From: Archilochus colubris
Lineage: Eukaryota; Chordata; Aves; Apodiformes; Trochilidae
Length of the DNA stretch: 64,000 bases
Direction of reading: 5' to 3'
NCBI GenBank assembly: GCA_023079485.1
Contig: CM041083.1
Span: forward strand, 65,338,696 to 65,402,695
In this document: piece after piece, positions 10,801 to 22,980 of the stretch
Position numbering within the stretch: the first letter of the stretch is position 1
How the letters are laid out: the number at the start of each line of letters is the position of its first letter
Notes under the pieces: generated by a model
The model's database searches: none
What the model was told of the DNA's origin: nothing
The model's input: only the letters and a program-made list of their open reading frames with translations
Translations under genes and position numbers: made by a program

Positions 10801-13800
10801 AGGGGGTGGCAGATAAGGGATTATCAGCTGTTTCTCCTCTTTCTTTTTTTTTTTTTTAATCCCCCCCCCTCCTTCTCGGGGAGGGCAGGACCAGAGCAAG
10901 GTGAGAGTTTCCTTTTTTTCCTCCCCAAAATGTACACACACTCCCCATCGAGCATCACCCCCCAGCCCCACTTTCCCCCAAGGGGCTGTTTAAAAACGGG
11001 GGTTATGGGGGTGGGGGAAGGGGTTTGGGGGGGTTCCAGCCCCTTCACCCTCCTTCCCCTCCCCTCTTTGTAGATCTGAAACTGGAAATGAGCAGCAGCA
11101 CCAAACTGGCACCAGGCAGCACCAAACCCAGGCAGCTGCCCCCCTGGGACCCCCCGGGGAGGGGGCAGCCACCGAGACCCCAAAGCCACTCTCTGACCCC
11201 CCAAAGCCAAAGGGAGCTGCAGAAAATCTGCTCGGTCCCCCCCAGCTGCTCATCCCGGGAGCTGAGCCCCCCCAGCTGCCCCCCCCCCAGCTCCCCACAG
11301 CCTGGAAAAGCCCCCCTGGACCCCCCCAGCTTTATGCCAGCAGAGCCAGAAGGGTTTCCCTGGCCGGGGGGAGATGGGGATGAGGAGATCCAGGGGCTGG
11401 AGCCTCCTCCAGAAGGGGTGAACCCCCCCGGCGAGGAGCCCCCCCCCAGCCTGCAGCTCCCGGCCCGGATGGTCAGGGCAGCTCTGGAGGATGCGCTCAA
11501 GGAGATGAAAGATGATGCGCAGCCCAAAGAAGACCCCAAAGGCCCTGAGGACCCCCCTGCCCCCAGCCCCGACCCCAAGCCCAAGCCCGGAGAGGCTTCC
11601 AGAGGGGCTGGGAAAGAGCAAGACCCCTCAGAGGGGGGGGGTGTAGAGAGCAGCACCCTGCAGGCTGGGGACATGTCCCCACCAGTGTCACCTCCCTGTG
11701 GCGTGGCCGTGTCCCCAGACAGCCCAGAGGAGGGGCCAGCATTGGGTGAGGAGGTGGCCACCAGGTCCAGCCCAAAGGAACCAGAGGTGGTGGCCCAGGA
11801 AGGGGACAGGAGTGACCCTGAGCAGGTGGGGACTGAGTGGGAAGAGCCTGAGGAGGAGGAGGAAGAGGAGGAGATCCTAAGCACGGAGGACAAGGAGGAG
11901 ATGGGATCCTGCAGCCATTCCCAGGGGGATGGGATGGATGTGGGAGCCCAGGAGGCCCCACTAAGGGAAGTGGGAGCTGCTCCTGCTGTCCTCATGGAAA
12001 GCCATCCAGTTTTTCCTGTGGAAAGTCACCTGGAAGAGGACCTTGGTGGAGAGCAGGAGGAGCTGGAATCCCAGGAGATGTTCATGTGTGCAACAGGTCT
12101 GGGTGCCGAGGAGGGATGGGAGCAGGAGGTGTCCCGGGAGCAGGAGGTGTCCCTGGAGCAGGAGATGTCCCCAGAGCACATGTCCCCGGAGCAGGAGGTG
12201 TCCCCGGAGCAGGAGGTGTCCCCAAGGCAGGAGATGTCCCCAGAGCACATGTCCCCAAGGCAGGAGATGTCCCCGGAGCAGGACACATGCTCAGGGCAGG
12301 AAACATCCCTGGAGCAGGAACCCTGGAGCACCCCCCAGGCCATCTCAGCTCCATCAGGGTCTGAAGAAGAACGAGTAGAGAGGGAGAGCCCAGAGAGAGG
12401 GAAAGCTGAGGAGGAAGAGGAGGAGGAGGAGGAGGAGGAAGAATACGAGGAGGAGGAGGAAGAAGAAGGGGAGGAGGAAGAAGAAGAGAAGGAGGCTGTT
12501 GGGACAATGCTGCGAGGAGAAGATTCCTGGGCAGGAGAAGCTGCAGGACCTGAACCCCCAGGGCAGGAGAGAGGAGCCCCCCAGGAGGACCCCAGGGACC
12601 TGCAAGAGAAGAGTTTGGTGGCAGAGGAGCTGGAGCTGGGAGAGGAACCCTGGGGTGGGGAGGGTGATGGCAATGGCCAAAAGCCCCAAGCAGGGGACTG
12701 GGAGGTGACAGCAGAAGACACAGAGTGGGCTCTGGAGGCAGAGAAGCCATCCTGGGCAGATGACATCCCAAGCAGAGCAGGAGGGCTGGAAGGTGAGGGG
12801 ACAGAGGGCACGAGGGCAGTGGAACTGGAGGAAGGTGAGGAAGATGATGAAGAAGATGGTGAGAGCCAGGGAACGAGCCAGCAGCAGCCACCGGCAGCAC
12901 CCACAGATGTGCCCAAGGAAGGAGACAGCCAGGAGCCAGCTGAGGGTCCTGAGGAGGCCTCGGAGGTGCAGGAGGAGGAGGAAGAGGAGGAGGAGGAGGG
13001 TGAGCTTGGCTCAGAGCTGGGAGAGCTGGAGAGCAGCAGCAGCATTGACCCTGTGGCACTTCAGAGGACAGAGAGTGGCATGGAGAGCAGTATGAGGGAG
13101 GAGGAGGGGGCTGGACCCTTGGAGGAGGATATTGAACCATCAGAGGAGGATATTGGACCATCAGAGGAGGGTGCTGGACCACTGGAGGAGGGTGCTGGAC
13201 CCTTGGAAGAGGATATTGGATCTTTGGAGGAGGGTGCTGGACCCTTGGAGGAGGATATTGGGCCATCAGAGGAGGGTGCTGGACCCTTGGAGGAGGATAT
13301 TGGGCCATCAGAGGAGGGTGCTGGACCCTTGGAGGAGGATATTGGAGCCTTGGAGGAGGGTGCTGGACTCTTGGAGGATATTGGGCTCTCAGAGGAGGGT
13401 GCTGAGCTCTCAGCAGCCCTGGAGCAGCCCCCAGGGCCGGGCAGGACACTGGAGCTGGGGGAGATGCTGCTGGACGACCCCTCCTTGCACCTCAACCAAA
13501 AGGGGGTCCCGGGGGGGGTGGCACCCGAGCCAAACCCTGAAGAGACCCCAGAGACAATCCCAGCACCCAAAAATCCTCCGGAGGGTGAGGGATGGCTGGA
13601 AGGGAGGGAGAAGCCACCAACTCCCACCCTGCCAGAGAGCCAGGAGGAGGAGGAGGAAGGTTACTTCATCATCTCTGCCCCCAGCCAAGAGTTGTCCAGC
13701 TTGGAGGAAGCTGAGATCCCCGAGGACTTCGAGGAAATCAAAGTGGAAGCAGCTGAAGCCATCCAGGATGGGCTGGGAGGTCCTGGAGAAGCATTCCCTG

Positions 13801-15068
13801 TGCCAGGGGATGAAGAACACTTGGAAGCACTTCCCAGGGAAGCAGCTGGAGAACTGGAGGTGTCCCCAGAGGAACTGGAGGAGGGTGGGGGGTTTGGTGC
13901 CCCCCTGGAGAAAAGCCCAATGGATCCTGGAGCAGATCCTGGGGCTGCAGGGATGGGGAGCCTGGAGGGACCCGAGAGCCTGGAGGAACCCATGGGATCT
14001 AAGATCTTGGAAGAACCCATGGGATCTGGGAGCCTGGAGGAACCCATGCGATCTGAGAGCCTGGAGGAACCCATGGGATCCGGGAGCCTGGAAGAACCCA
14101 TGGGATCTGAGATCCTGGAGGAACTCATGGGATCCAAGAGCCTGGAGGAACCCATGGGATCTGAGAGCCTGGAAGAACCCGTGGGATCCGGGAGCCTGGA
14201 AGAACCTGTGGGATCTGAGATCCTGGAGGAACCCATGGGATTTGGGAGCCTGGAGGAACCCATGGGATCTGAGAGCCTGGAGGAATCTGTGGGATCTGAG
14301 ATCCTGGAGGGACCTGTGGGATCTGAGGGCCCCAGGAAGCTGGAGGGCTGGAAGAGCCCGGAGGAAGCCGTGGGAGCAGGAGGAGCTGAGTGTCCCGAGG
14401 GTTTGGATGCTGGATCAGAGCAGGAGCTCCGAGTCAGGGCTGAGAGCAGAGCCCAAACCCCCCCATGCTGGGAGGTGAGGGGAGGGGGGCAGGAGGACAA
14501 TGACAATGACAATGACAATGACACCGACGATGAGGTGGCCAGTCCCATCCCAGCAGCACAATTCCAGGTGATTCCGGCTCCTCCTCAGCCCATCCAGGAG
14601 GAGCAGACCCCCCTGGGGGATGAAGCCCCCCCAGCCCTGCCCGGGGACAGGGGACACCCCCAGGCTGAGCCACCTCGTCCCCAGCTGGGAATTTTTCCAG
14701 AGGTGTCCGAGGGCTCCACCAAGGTCCTGGAGGAGATCGGGAAGGATTCGGATATCTTGGGAATCGTGGAGCAAGCCCTGGAGCTCAGCCAGGAGCTGGG
14801 GGAGGGCAGGAGGACAGGGGAGGGGACCGAGGATCGCGACGAGGTCCGGTCCAGCCGGGAGGTTCTGGTGGGTCCGGTGGGGGCTGCGAACGGGCTGCAG
14901 GAGGGGGGACACAGCCCAGAGGTGCAGAATGGCCTCGTGTCCCCCGGGACGCCCCCCCCGCAGCCCCCCAGCCCTGGAGCTGCCCCCCTGCTCTCCCCTT
15001 CCTGCTTGGGGGGGGGACACGACCCACGCTGTCCCCTTCCTCCTGTCCCACCGCCCCCCCTGGACTGA
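7853..15068 (+). CDS. NES: Nestin, class VI intermediate filament protein
   Basis: Large cytoskeletal intermediate filament protein of neural and muscle progenitors, which co-assembles with vimentin-type partners. Coding exons are 7853-8665, 9497-9621, 10595-10668 and 11074-15068. All boundaries obey GT-AG and phases match, giving 1668 residues. The head is very short (about 16 residues), a nestin hallmark. Coil 1A begins with the helix-initiation sequence WDLNKRLEAYLARVKFLEEEN, with heptads to the end of exon 1. Exon 2 carries the conserved rod end (EVATYR, TLLEAE across the junction). The long acidic tail in exon 4 has degenerate repeats: SPEQEV units (residues about 680-750), poly-Glu (about 780-815), GAGPLEEDIGPSEE units (about 1010-1115), SLEEPMGSE units (about 1300-1425) and an Asn-Asp run near the C-terminus. 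Exon count, rod/tail split and homology make the call firm; the start is the only in-frame ATG ahead of the rod. Confidence 0.96.
10117..10133 (+). promoter_or_regulatory. Candidate NES intron 2 neural enhancer core
   Basis: ACAATTAGCATGAGAAT stands out as a high-complexity AT-containing segment in an otherwise G-run intron (intron 2, 9622-10594). It pairs a SOX-like ACAAT with a POU/homeodomain-like ATTAGCATGA. In mammals the neural enhancer of nestin lies in intron 2 and is driven by SOX plus POU factors. The position and motif pair fit; the equivalence is inferred. Confidence 0.5.
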
Positions 15069-15445
15069 GTGACACCAGTGGGGGGGAGGGGACCCCTGGG
15101 GTAGCCGCCCCCCCCCCCCCCCCCACTTCTGATGATTTTTAACACTTTTTGTGTGGAGTTTTTGGTTGTTTTTTCACCGTTTCACCCCAAACTCAGTCTG
15201 TGTGTGTGTGCCCCCCCCCCCTCCCCAAAGTCCGCATGCCTGCCCCGGGACCCCAGCCTCAATTTGTGTGTGCACCCCACCCACCCCCCGGGGGGGTTGT
15301 CCAGGCTGTATTTAATTTAATCCCCATTTTTCTGCGTTCCTGACCCCCCCCTTCCCCAGGAGCCTCTGGGAACCCCCCCCCGCCCGCACCCCCTGGGCTC
15401 CCCCTCCCCTAATTTAATAAAAGTTCTGCCTCCAGCTGTGTCCCT
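15069..15445 (+). other. NES 3' UTR with poly(A) signal
   Basis: Starts after the TGA at 15066-15068. AATAAA is at 15416-15421, followed by a T/G-rich stretch, so cleavage is expected near 15440. Confidence 0.8.
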
Positions 15446-16435
15446 GCTCTCATTTTCTCGGGGGGGGGGGGAATAGAGGGGGGGTGGACAAGGCTGGGGG
15501 AAGGGGCACAATTCCAGGCTGCTTCCCACCAGGACAGAGGCAGTAGGGAGTGGGGGGGGGGTCCCAGCAGTGATGTCCCCCCCCAGGACAAAGAACACCC
15601 CCACCCCCAGTTACTGGGGTGATCTTTTCCCCCCTGATCCCCAGGACCCCCCCCCCCCGATGTCACCCAGGGCTGGCCGGAGGGGACAGGATGGGATGTC
15701 ACCCCCCCCATCACTGTGCCCCCCCCCTGTCCCTTGCCAGCCCCCCCCGAGGGATGAGCAACCCCAGGAGGGGTCATGGGGGGGTCACCCATCCCCTGCG
15801 TGTCCCCCCCCACCCCCCAAGGCTTTGTCCCTTTTCCCGCAGGGTGCTCAGTGTCACCCGGGGGGGGGGGGGGTTGGGAGGATTTGGGGGTTTGGGGGGG
15901 TTGGGGGGGTTCAATCGCCCCTTTGTGCTGGACGTGGGGGGAAGAATCTGGAAAATGGAGCGGGGCTGAGTCACCTCGGGGACACAGACACACAGAGGGA
16001 CCGTGGGTACACACAGCCTGGCACCCACGGGTGGGGGGATGGGGGGGGTGTTTGTCCCACCTGTCCCCATCCCGATAAGGACCCCAAGTTTTGAACTGCA
16101 AACCCCCCCCCTGCCCCCCTCCCGGGGCGTTTCCTTGTAAGGTCAAACACCCGAATAAAAATATTCATTATCCCCCCCCCCAATTAATTAAAAAATTAAT
16201 TAGCCAGGTCCTCCCGCTCACCCAACCCCCCTGCTGGCCCCGTGGGGGGGGGGAGGACACGGTGGGGGGGTGTGCTGGGCAGGGCAGGGGGGGTGACAGG
16301 GACATTCCTGCAGAAATGGATCCACATTCCAGAGGTGCTGAGCAAGCGGCGGGGGGGGGACGGGGACAGATGGCGAGGGGGGGGGGGACAGGGTTGGGGA
16401 GGGGTCACCCGGGAGGGGAGACTGCGGTGAAGTCC
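15446..16435. other. Intergenic, no gene seen
   Basis: G/C-homopolymer-rich spacer without recognisable coding sequence. A short AT-rich patch near 16150-16205 contains AATAAA and TTAATTAATTA but no gene model leads into it. Confidence 0.6.
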
Positions 16436-17345
16436 CCGTGGTGAGGGGTCCAGAGTGTCCCCAGTGGGACTGGAAGTGTCCCCAACAGGACCCAGAGTGT
16501 CCCCAGTGGGACCCACGATGACCCAGTGGAACTGAACGTGTCCCCAGTGGCACACAGAGTGTCCCCAGTGGGACACAGAGTGTCCCCAGTAGGATCCAGA
16601 ATGTCCCCACTGGCACCCAGAGTGTCCCCAGTGAGACTGAACGTGTCCCCAGTGGGACCCAGGATGTCCCTAATGGGACCCCGAGTGTCCCCAGTGGCAC
16701 CCAGAGTGTCCCCAGTGGGACTGAACGTGTCCCCAGTGGCACACAGAGTGTCCCCAGTGGGACTGAACGTGTCCCCAGTGGGACCCAGTGTGTCCCCAGT
16801 AGGATCCAGAATGTCCCCACTGGCACCCAGAGTGTCCCCAGTGGGACTGAACGTGTCCCCAGTGGGACCCAGGATGTCCCTAATGGGACCCCGAGTGTCC
16901 CCAGTGGCACCCAGAGTGTCCCCAGTGAGACTGAACGTGTCCCCAGTGGGACCCAGGATGTCCCTAATGGGACCCCGAGTGTCCCCAGTGGCACCCAGAG
17001 TGTCCCCAGTGAGACTGAACGTGTCCCCAGTGGGACCCAGGATGTCCCTATTGGGACCCCGAGTGTCCCCAGTGGGACCCAGTGTGTCCCCAGTGTCCCC
17101 TAGAGTATCCCCAGTGTTGCCAGTGGCACCCAAGGTGTCCCCAAGGGGTCCAAGTGTGTCCCTGATGGGCCCAGTTTTGCCCCAGTGGCACCCAGTATGT
17201 CCCCGGTGTGGCCCCAGTGTGTTCCCAGTATGTCCCCAGTGTGTCCCCTGCTGTCTCTGCTGGTCCCCATTGTGCCCCCCTACGACACCAAACGTGTCCC
17301 CAGCAGGACCCAGCGTGTCCCCCCTGTCACCCAGAGTGTCCCCAG
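16436..17345. repeat. Minisatellite, GTCCCCAGTGGGACCCAGA units
   Basis: Tandem units of about 20-21 bases on the theme GTGTCCCCAGTGGGACCCAGA, with larger blocks of about 120 bases repeated near 16,620-17,050. The long open frames on both strands come from the near multiple-of-three period. Confidence 0.92.
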
Positions 17346-17689
17346 CAGGACCCATTGAACCCCCCGGACCAAACCCCCCCCCAGTGGGATTTCAGGGTCC
17401 CCACCAGTTTGGGGGGGCTGGGAGGGAACCTCGGAGCTGGGGTGCAAAATGGGGGGGGCGGTTCTTGGGGGTCGTGATTCTGGGGGGGCTGGGGGGGTGG
17501 TCGGGTGCTCCCCCAACCCCCTCCCCCCCCGGATTCCCAGAGCCCCCCCGGGAATTTATTTTCTTTTTTTCCTTTCAGTCCGGGCCAGGGGGGGGGGGGG
17601 GATTTCAATGGAGCCCACACAGAAACTCCCGTGGGGAGGATCCGGGGGGGGGGAGATTGTGGGGAGGGGGGGGTCAGGAGTCGGGATGA

Positions 17690-18160
17690 CCTCAGCGATG
17701 ACTTCATCCAGATCGCGGCTCCCAAAAAAATCCTGGGAACCTTATAAGGAAAGACCTAAAAATACCGAAATCCCCCCCCCCTCCCGGCCCCCTCCTCAAA
17801 ATGAGCCCTTGGGGGGGGGGGAGGAGGGAGAGGGGGAGGGGGTCAGCACTCAAAGGGGGGGGGGGGGCTCATAAAACCCCAAAAAAATCCCAAACCCCCC
17901 CAGGCAGGGCAGGGATTGTAGCGTTGTGTCCCACCCCCCCCCCCCCCCGGGACCACCCCCTCCCCTTCACCCCTGTCAGACCCCGACCCCCCCCCCGAAA
18001 TAGCTCCCCCCGGTTATAATAAGCTCTGCCCCGGGGTCGGGGGTCTCCCACCTGCCGAGTCCTGACCCCCCCGGGACCGCGGCAGCAGCTGCCGAACCGA
18101 ACCCCCCCCTCCCCGTTATCCCTCCGGGAATGTCCGCCTGGAGCCATCCGTCAGCAGCGG
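17690..18160. promoter_or_regulatory. Candidate enhancer: CArG, MEF2-like and E-box sites
   Basis: A non-repetitive island between two minisatellites. It holds a perfect CArG box CCTTATAAGG (17740-17749), a MEF2-like CTAAAAATAC just after it (about 17756-17765), the near-CRE elements TGACCTCA and TGACTTCA (about 17688-17705) and a CAGCTG E-box near 18085. SRF, MEF2 and E-box sites together are typical of muscle enhancers. NES, expressed in myogenic cells, ends 2.3 kb upstream; the target is inference. Confidence 0.35.
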
Positions 18161-18364
18161 GGAGGGGGAGCTGGGGGGAACCCCCCCCCCCGGGGCGATG
18201 CTCTGAGATATTTGGGGTGAGGAACCCCCCGGGACACCCCCTGGGCAGGAACGGGGATAACGCGTGGGCAGCTCCGTGCCTCAGTTTCCCTTCTCAGCCA
18301 ACGAACGGGGCAGGAGGAAACCCCCCCCCCCAGTGCAGAGACCCCCCCAGTTTGAGTTCCTCAT

Positions 18365-20095
18365 TCCCCATTTGACGACCCCTGCCCATTCCCACTCCAG
18401 AGACCCCATTCCCAGTTTGGGGACCCCCCTGCCCAGTTTGGGGGCTTTAATTCCCAGTCCAGACACCCCATTCCCAGTTTGGGGACCTCATTCCCAGTTT
18501 GAGGATCCCCTGCCCAGTTTGAGGCTTTCATTCCCAGTTTAGAGACCCCATTCCGGTTTGGGGACCCCATCCCCAGTTTAGAGACCCCATTCCCAGTTTG
18601 GGGACCCCATTCCCAGTTTAGAGACCCCTTTCCCAGTTTGCTCTTCCCATTCCCAGTTTAGAGACCCCATCCCCAGCTTGGGGACCCCATTCCCAGTTTA
18701 GAGACCCCATTCCAGTTTGGGGACCCCATTCCCAGTTTGGGGACCTCATTCCCAGTCCAGAGACCCCATTCCCAGTTTAGAGACCCCATCCCCAGTTTGC
18801 TCTTCCCATTCCCAGTTTAGAGACCCCATCCCCAGCTTGGGGACCCCATTCCCAGTTTAGAGACCCTATTCCAGTTTGGGGACCCCATTCCCAGTTTGGG
18901 GACCCCATCCCCAGTTTAGAGACCCCATTCCCAGTTTAGAGACCCCATTCCCAGTTTGCTCTCCCCATTCCCAGTTTAGAGACCCCGTTCCCAGTTTAGA
19001 GACCCCATCCCCATCTTAGAGACCCCATCCCCAGCTTGGGGACCCCATTCCCAGTTTAGAGACCCCATTCCCAGTTTGCTCTCCCCATTCCCAGTTTAGA
19101 GACCCCATCCCCAGCTTGGGGACCCCATTCCCAGTTTAGAGACCCCATTCCAGTTTGGGGACCCCATTCCCAGTTTGGGGACCTCATTCCCAGTCCAGAG
19201 ACCCCATTCCCAGTTTAGAGACCCCATCCCCAGTTTGCTCTTCCCATTCCCAGTTTAGAGACCCCATCCCCAGCTTGGGGACCCCATTCCCAGTTTAGAG
19301 ACCCCATTCCAGTTTGGGGACCCATTCCCAGTTTGGGACCTCATTCCCAGTCCAGACCCCATTCCCAGTTTAGAGACCCCATCCCCAGTTTGCTCTTCCC
19401 ATTCCCAGTTTAGAGACCCATCCCCAGCTTGGGGACCCCATTCCCAGTTTAGAGACCCTATTCAGTTTGGGGACCCATTCCCAGTTTGGGGACCCCATCC
19501 CCAGTTTAGAGACCCCATTCCCAGTTTAGAGACCCCATTCCCAGTTTGCTCTCCCCATTCCCAGTTTAGAGACCCCGTTCCCAGTTTAGAGACCCCATCC
19601 CCATCTTAGAGACCCCATCCCCAGCTTGGGGACCCCATTCCCAGTTTAGAGACCCCATTCCCAGTTTGCTCTCCCCATTCCCAGTTTAGAGACCCCATCC
19701 CCAGCTTGGGGACCCCATTCCCAGTTTAGAGACCCCATTCCAGTTTGGGGACCCCATTCCCAGTTTGGGGACCTCATTCCCAGTCCAGAGACCCCATTCC
19801 CAGTTTAGAGACCCCATTCCCAGTTTGCTCTCCCCATTCCCAGTTTAGAGACCCGTTCCCAGTTTAGAGACCCCCATCTTAGAGACCCCATCCCCAGCTT
19901 GGGGACCCCATTCCCAGTTTAGAGACCCCATTCCCAGTTTGCTCTCCCCATTCCCAGTTTAGAGACCCCATCCCCAGCTTAGAGACCCCATCCCCAGTTT
20001 AGAGACCCCATTCCCAGTATGCTCTCCCCATTCCCAGTTTAGAGACCCCATTCCCAGTTTAGAGACCCCATTCCCAGTTCGCTCTCCCCATTCCA
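18365..20095. repeat. Minisatellite with higher-order units, CCCAGTTTAGAGACCCCATT
   Basis: About 80 copies of a 20-21-base unit (ATTCCCAGTTTAGAGACCCC and a GTTTGGGGACC variant). A marker variant ATTCCCAGTCCAGAGACC recurs near 18747, 19187, 19342 and 19775, showing higher-order blocks of about 430-440 bases with one short spacing. The block near 19310-19470 has many single-base deletions compared with its neighbours. Confidence 0.95.
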
Positions 20096-20689
20096 GCCCT
20101 CCCGCACCCGCTTCCCGCAGGAATTCCACCCGATCCCCCGGGGCAGGTGGGGCGGGGGGCGCTGAAACAACTGGTGTGGGGTTGGGTTTCGGGGGATGGG
20201 GATGATTTATCCCCCCCAGGCCCATGGGACCCCCCCTCCTCCCCAGTAGCCCCCGGGCTACTTGCCCAAACATGGCCAGTGAGTTCGCAACCCCCCCGCC
20301 TCAGCCTTTCCCCCCCCTTTTCAAGGCTCTTATTCCTCTGACACCCCCCCGGACCCCCAAAAGCAACCAAGGACCCCCCCTCACTCCCAGAGTCACCCCC
20401 CCCCCCCCCCCGAGGGTCCCCGCCCCCTCTATTTGCAGCCCCCCCCTAAATGTGGTGAGGGGGGGGCGCAGAAAAGCCCCCCCAAAACCTTCATCCCAAT
20501 GGGGGGGGACCCCAACTCCGTGTGCACCCCGAACCCCACTCTGGGGGGGGGGGGTCGGAATAAGGATGAGACCCCCAGGGTGGGATCCCGGGGGCGTGGG
20601 CAGGATCAGGCCCGCAGGGGGGAGAAAGATCGGGACCCCAGGATCAGCCCCTCCAGGGACCCCCTGGATCGGTCCCCGCAATGGATCCC

Positions 20690-21100
20690 AGGATTCCCCC
20701 AATGGACCCCGGCTCCCCCAATGGACCCCCCGGTCCCCCCAATGGATCCCAGGATTCCCCCGATACCCCCCGGTTCCCCCAATGGATCCCCCGGTTCCCC
20801 CAATGGATCCCCCGGTCCCCCAATGGATCCCCGGTTCCCCCCCAATGGACCCCCCGGTTCCTCCCCAATGGATCCCAGGATTCCCCCAATGGACTCCGCC
20901 CCCTCAATGGATCCCCCAGTTTTCCCCCAATGGATCCCAGGATTCCCCCGATGGACCCCCCTGTTCTCCCCCCCCAGTGGATCCCAGGATTCCCCCCAAT
21001 TGATTCCAGGATTTCCCCCCCCCCCAATCGATCCCCCGGTTCCCCCCCCCAGTGGATCCCCCCGTTTCCCCCAAATGGATCCCCCCGATTCCTCCCAATG
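20690..21100. repeat. Minisatellite, CCCCCAATGGATCCCAGGATT
   Basis: Degenerate tandem units of about 17-21 bases on CCCCCAATGGATCCC, ending shortly before the promoter of the DNAJA-type gene. The open frames of 195-275 codons here are repeat artefacts. Confidence 0.9.
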
Positions 21101-21179
21101 GTTCGGTCCCGAGGGGGCGGGGTTTGTGGTTCCCGCGCACTCCGCAGCGCCCCCTGCTGTCTGCCCTCGGCTCCCGACC

Positions 21180-21446
21180 CAGCCTCTCTTGCCTCTGATT
21201 GGTCCGGAGCTTTCAGCCAATCAGAGAAGAGGCGGCTACCTGCCGGGAGGAGGCCGCTGATCTCTTAACCAATCAGAACCCGTCCTTACGCTCCTCCTCT
21301 TTCAGCCGGCCCGGAAGAACCTTCAGCCAATCAGCGCCGCCATAGGGGAGCAGGGGGCGTGTCCCACACGGACCCTCCCAGCCAATGGGGAGCGCGGGGG
21401 GCGGGGCCGCGGCTTCCAGAGAGTTCGGAGAGCGGCGGCGGCGGCG
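21180..21446 (+). promoter_or_regulatory. Promoter and noncoding exon 1 of the DNAJA-type gene
   Basis: Five CCAAT boxes: one inverted at 21198-21202 and four direct at 21217, 21269, 21327 and 21382, the direct ones spaced 52, 58 and 55 bases. A heat-shock-factor half-element pair GAAccTTC lies at 21317-21324. GC boxes follow, then a CGG-rich leader ending at a consensus donor GTGAGT at 21447. This fits a noncoding first exon spliced to the ATG exon at 23096. NF-Y boxes with an HSF site suit an Hsp40 gene; expression is inferred. Confidence 0.65.
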
Positions 21447-21454
21447 GTGAGTGG

Positions 21455-21780
21455 GGGGGGCGGTACCGGGACCCCCCGAACCCACCCGAGACCCCCGAAC
21501 CCCCCGGTACCCCCCGAACCCCCGCGGGACCCCCCGAACCCACCCGAGACCCCCGAGCCCCCCGGTACCCCCCGAACCCCCCCGAGACCCCCGAATCCCC
21601 CGGTACCCCCCCGATACCCCCCGAACCCACCCGAGACCCCCGAACCCACCGGGACCGCACGAACCCACCCGGTACCCCCCGAACCTACCCGAGCCCCCCC
21701 GGCACCCCCTCGAACCCACCCGGCACCCTCCGAAGCCCCCGGCACCCCCCGAACCCCCCCGGGACTCCCGGGACAACGCG
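21455..21780. repeat. Minisatellite, ACCCCCCGAACCCACCCGAGA
   Basis: Degenerate units of roughly 19 and 38 bases immediately after the donor of noncoding exon 1, within intron 1 of the DNAJA-type gene. Confidence 0.85.
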
Positions 21781-22274
21781 GGTACCGGACCCGGTACCGG
21801 TTCCTGTCAGCCCCGGGGTGCAAGGCCCTGACCCCCCCCATGAGGGGCGGGCGGTGCTTTGGGGACCCCCCCCCCTCATTGGGGACAGCGATGTCACAGC
21901 CCCCGGGGCACCCGGGGCGGTTCGGGGGTATCCGGGGGGGGTTCGGGGGTGTTCGGGGGGGGGTTCGGGTGTGTCCAGGGGTTCGAGGGTGAAGTTTTCC
22001 CCCCCCGGTTGAAGCCGGGTCCCGCGGCACCGATCCCGCCAGTCCCGGGGTGTTGAGTACGGGGCAGGTTCGGTTCGGTTCGGTTGGCCCGGAGCAGGGA
22101 AGGGAAATGAAGACGGGTCCTTCCTTCCCTGCCCTGTGTGTGTGTCCCCCCCCACCCCTCCTTTCCTCCTGTCGCGATAAACAACGTCCCCACACCCCGC
22201 GTGGGGCATTGCCCGGGGTGGAGGTGGGGAAACTGAGGCAGGGGAGGGGGGGATGGAACATCCCGGGGACATGG

Positions 22275-22980
22275 GGGTGAGGGGTTCCGGGGGGTGTCAG
22301 TGTTCGGGGGGTTAGGGGTGTTAGGGGGTGAGGGTCCCTGGGGGTGTCAGTGTTCGGGGGTTAGGGGTCTTAGGGTGAGGTGAGGGGTCCCTGGGGTGTC
22401 AGTGCTCGGGGGTGTCCCGAGGGTCCCTGGAGGTGTCAGTGTCTCTGGGGGTGTGAAGGGTCCCGGGGTGGGTGGGTGGGTGGGGGGTCCCGGGGGGCTG
22501 AGGGATCCCTGAGGGTGTCAGTGTTCGGGGGGGGGGGGACGGGGACGGGTGAGGGATCCCTGGGGGTGTCCCCGGTGAGGTGAGGGGTCCCGGGGGGTGT
22601 CAGGGTCCCGGGGGTGGGGGTGAGGGATCCCTGAGGGTGTCAGTGTTCGGGGGGGGGGGGGGTTAGGGGCCTTAGGGTGAGGTGAGGGGTCCCTCGGGGT
22701 GTCAGTGCTCGGGGGGGGGGGTGTCCCGAGGGGTCCCTGGAGGTGCCAGTGTCTCTGGGGGTGTGAAGGGTCCCGGGGTGGGTGGGTGGGTGGGGGGTCC
22801 CGGGGGGCTGAGGGATCCCTGAGGGTGTCAGTGTTCGGGAGGGAGGTGTCTCGAGGGGTCCCTGGGGGTGTCCCGGGTGAGGTGAGGGGTCCCTGGGGGT
22901 GTCAGTGTCTCTGGGGGAGGTGAGGGGTCCCAGGATGGGTGGGGGGTCCCAGGGAGTGTCCCAGGGGGAGGTGTGGTGGT
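22275..22980. repeat. Minisatellite, GGGTCCCTGGGGGTGTCAGTG
   Basis: Tandem and higher-order repeats on GAGGGGTCCCTGGGGGTGTCAGTGTTCGG in intron 1 of the DNAJA-type gene. A block of about 340 bases with three GGGT repeats (GGTGGGTGGGTGGGGG) occurs twice (near 22,465 and 22,785). Confidence 0.88.

Noticed and set aside
12026..14548. Minus-strand and alternative-frame open frames of 295-455 codons over NES exon 4
   Set aside because: Shadows of the repetitive Glu/Ser/Pro-rich nestin tail; the + frame joins the conserved rod by consistent splice phases.
17505..17747. Short frame ending SDDFIQIAAPKKILGTL after a good polypyrimidine tract and CAG
   Set aside because: It looks protein-like locally, but no upstream exon, donor or homology supports it; kept only as a possible regulatory island.
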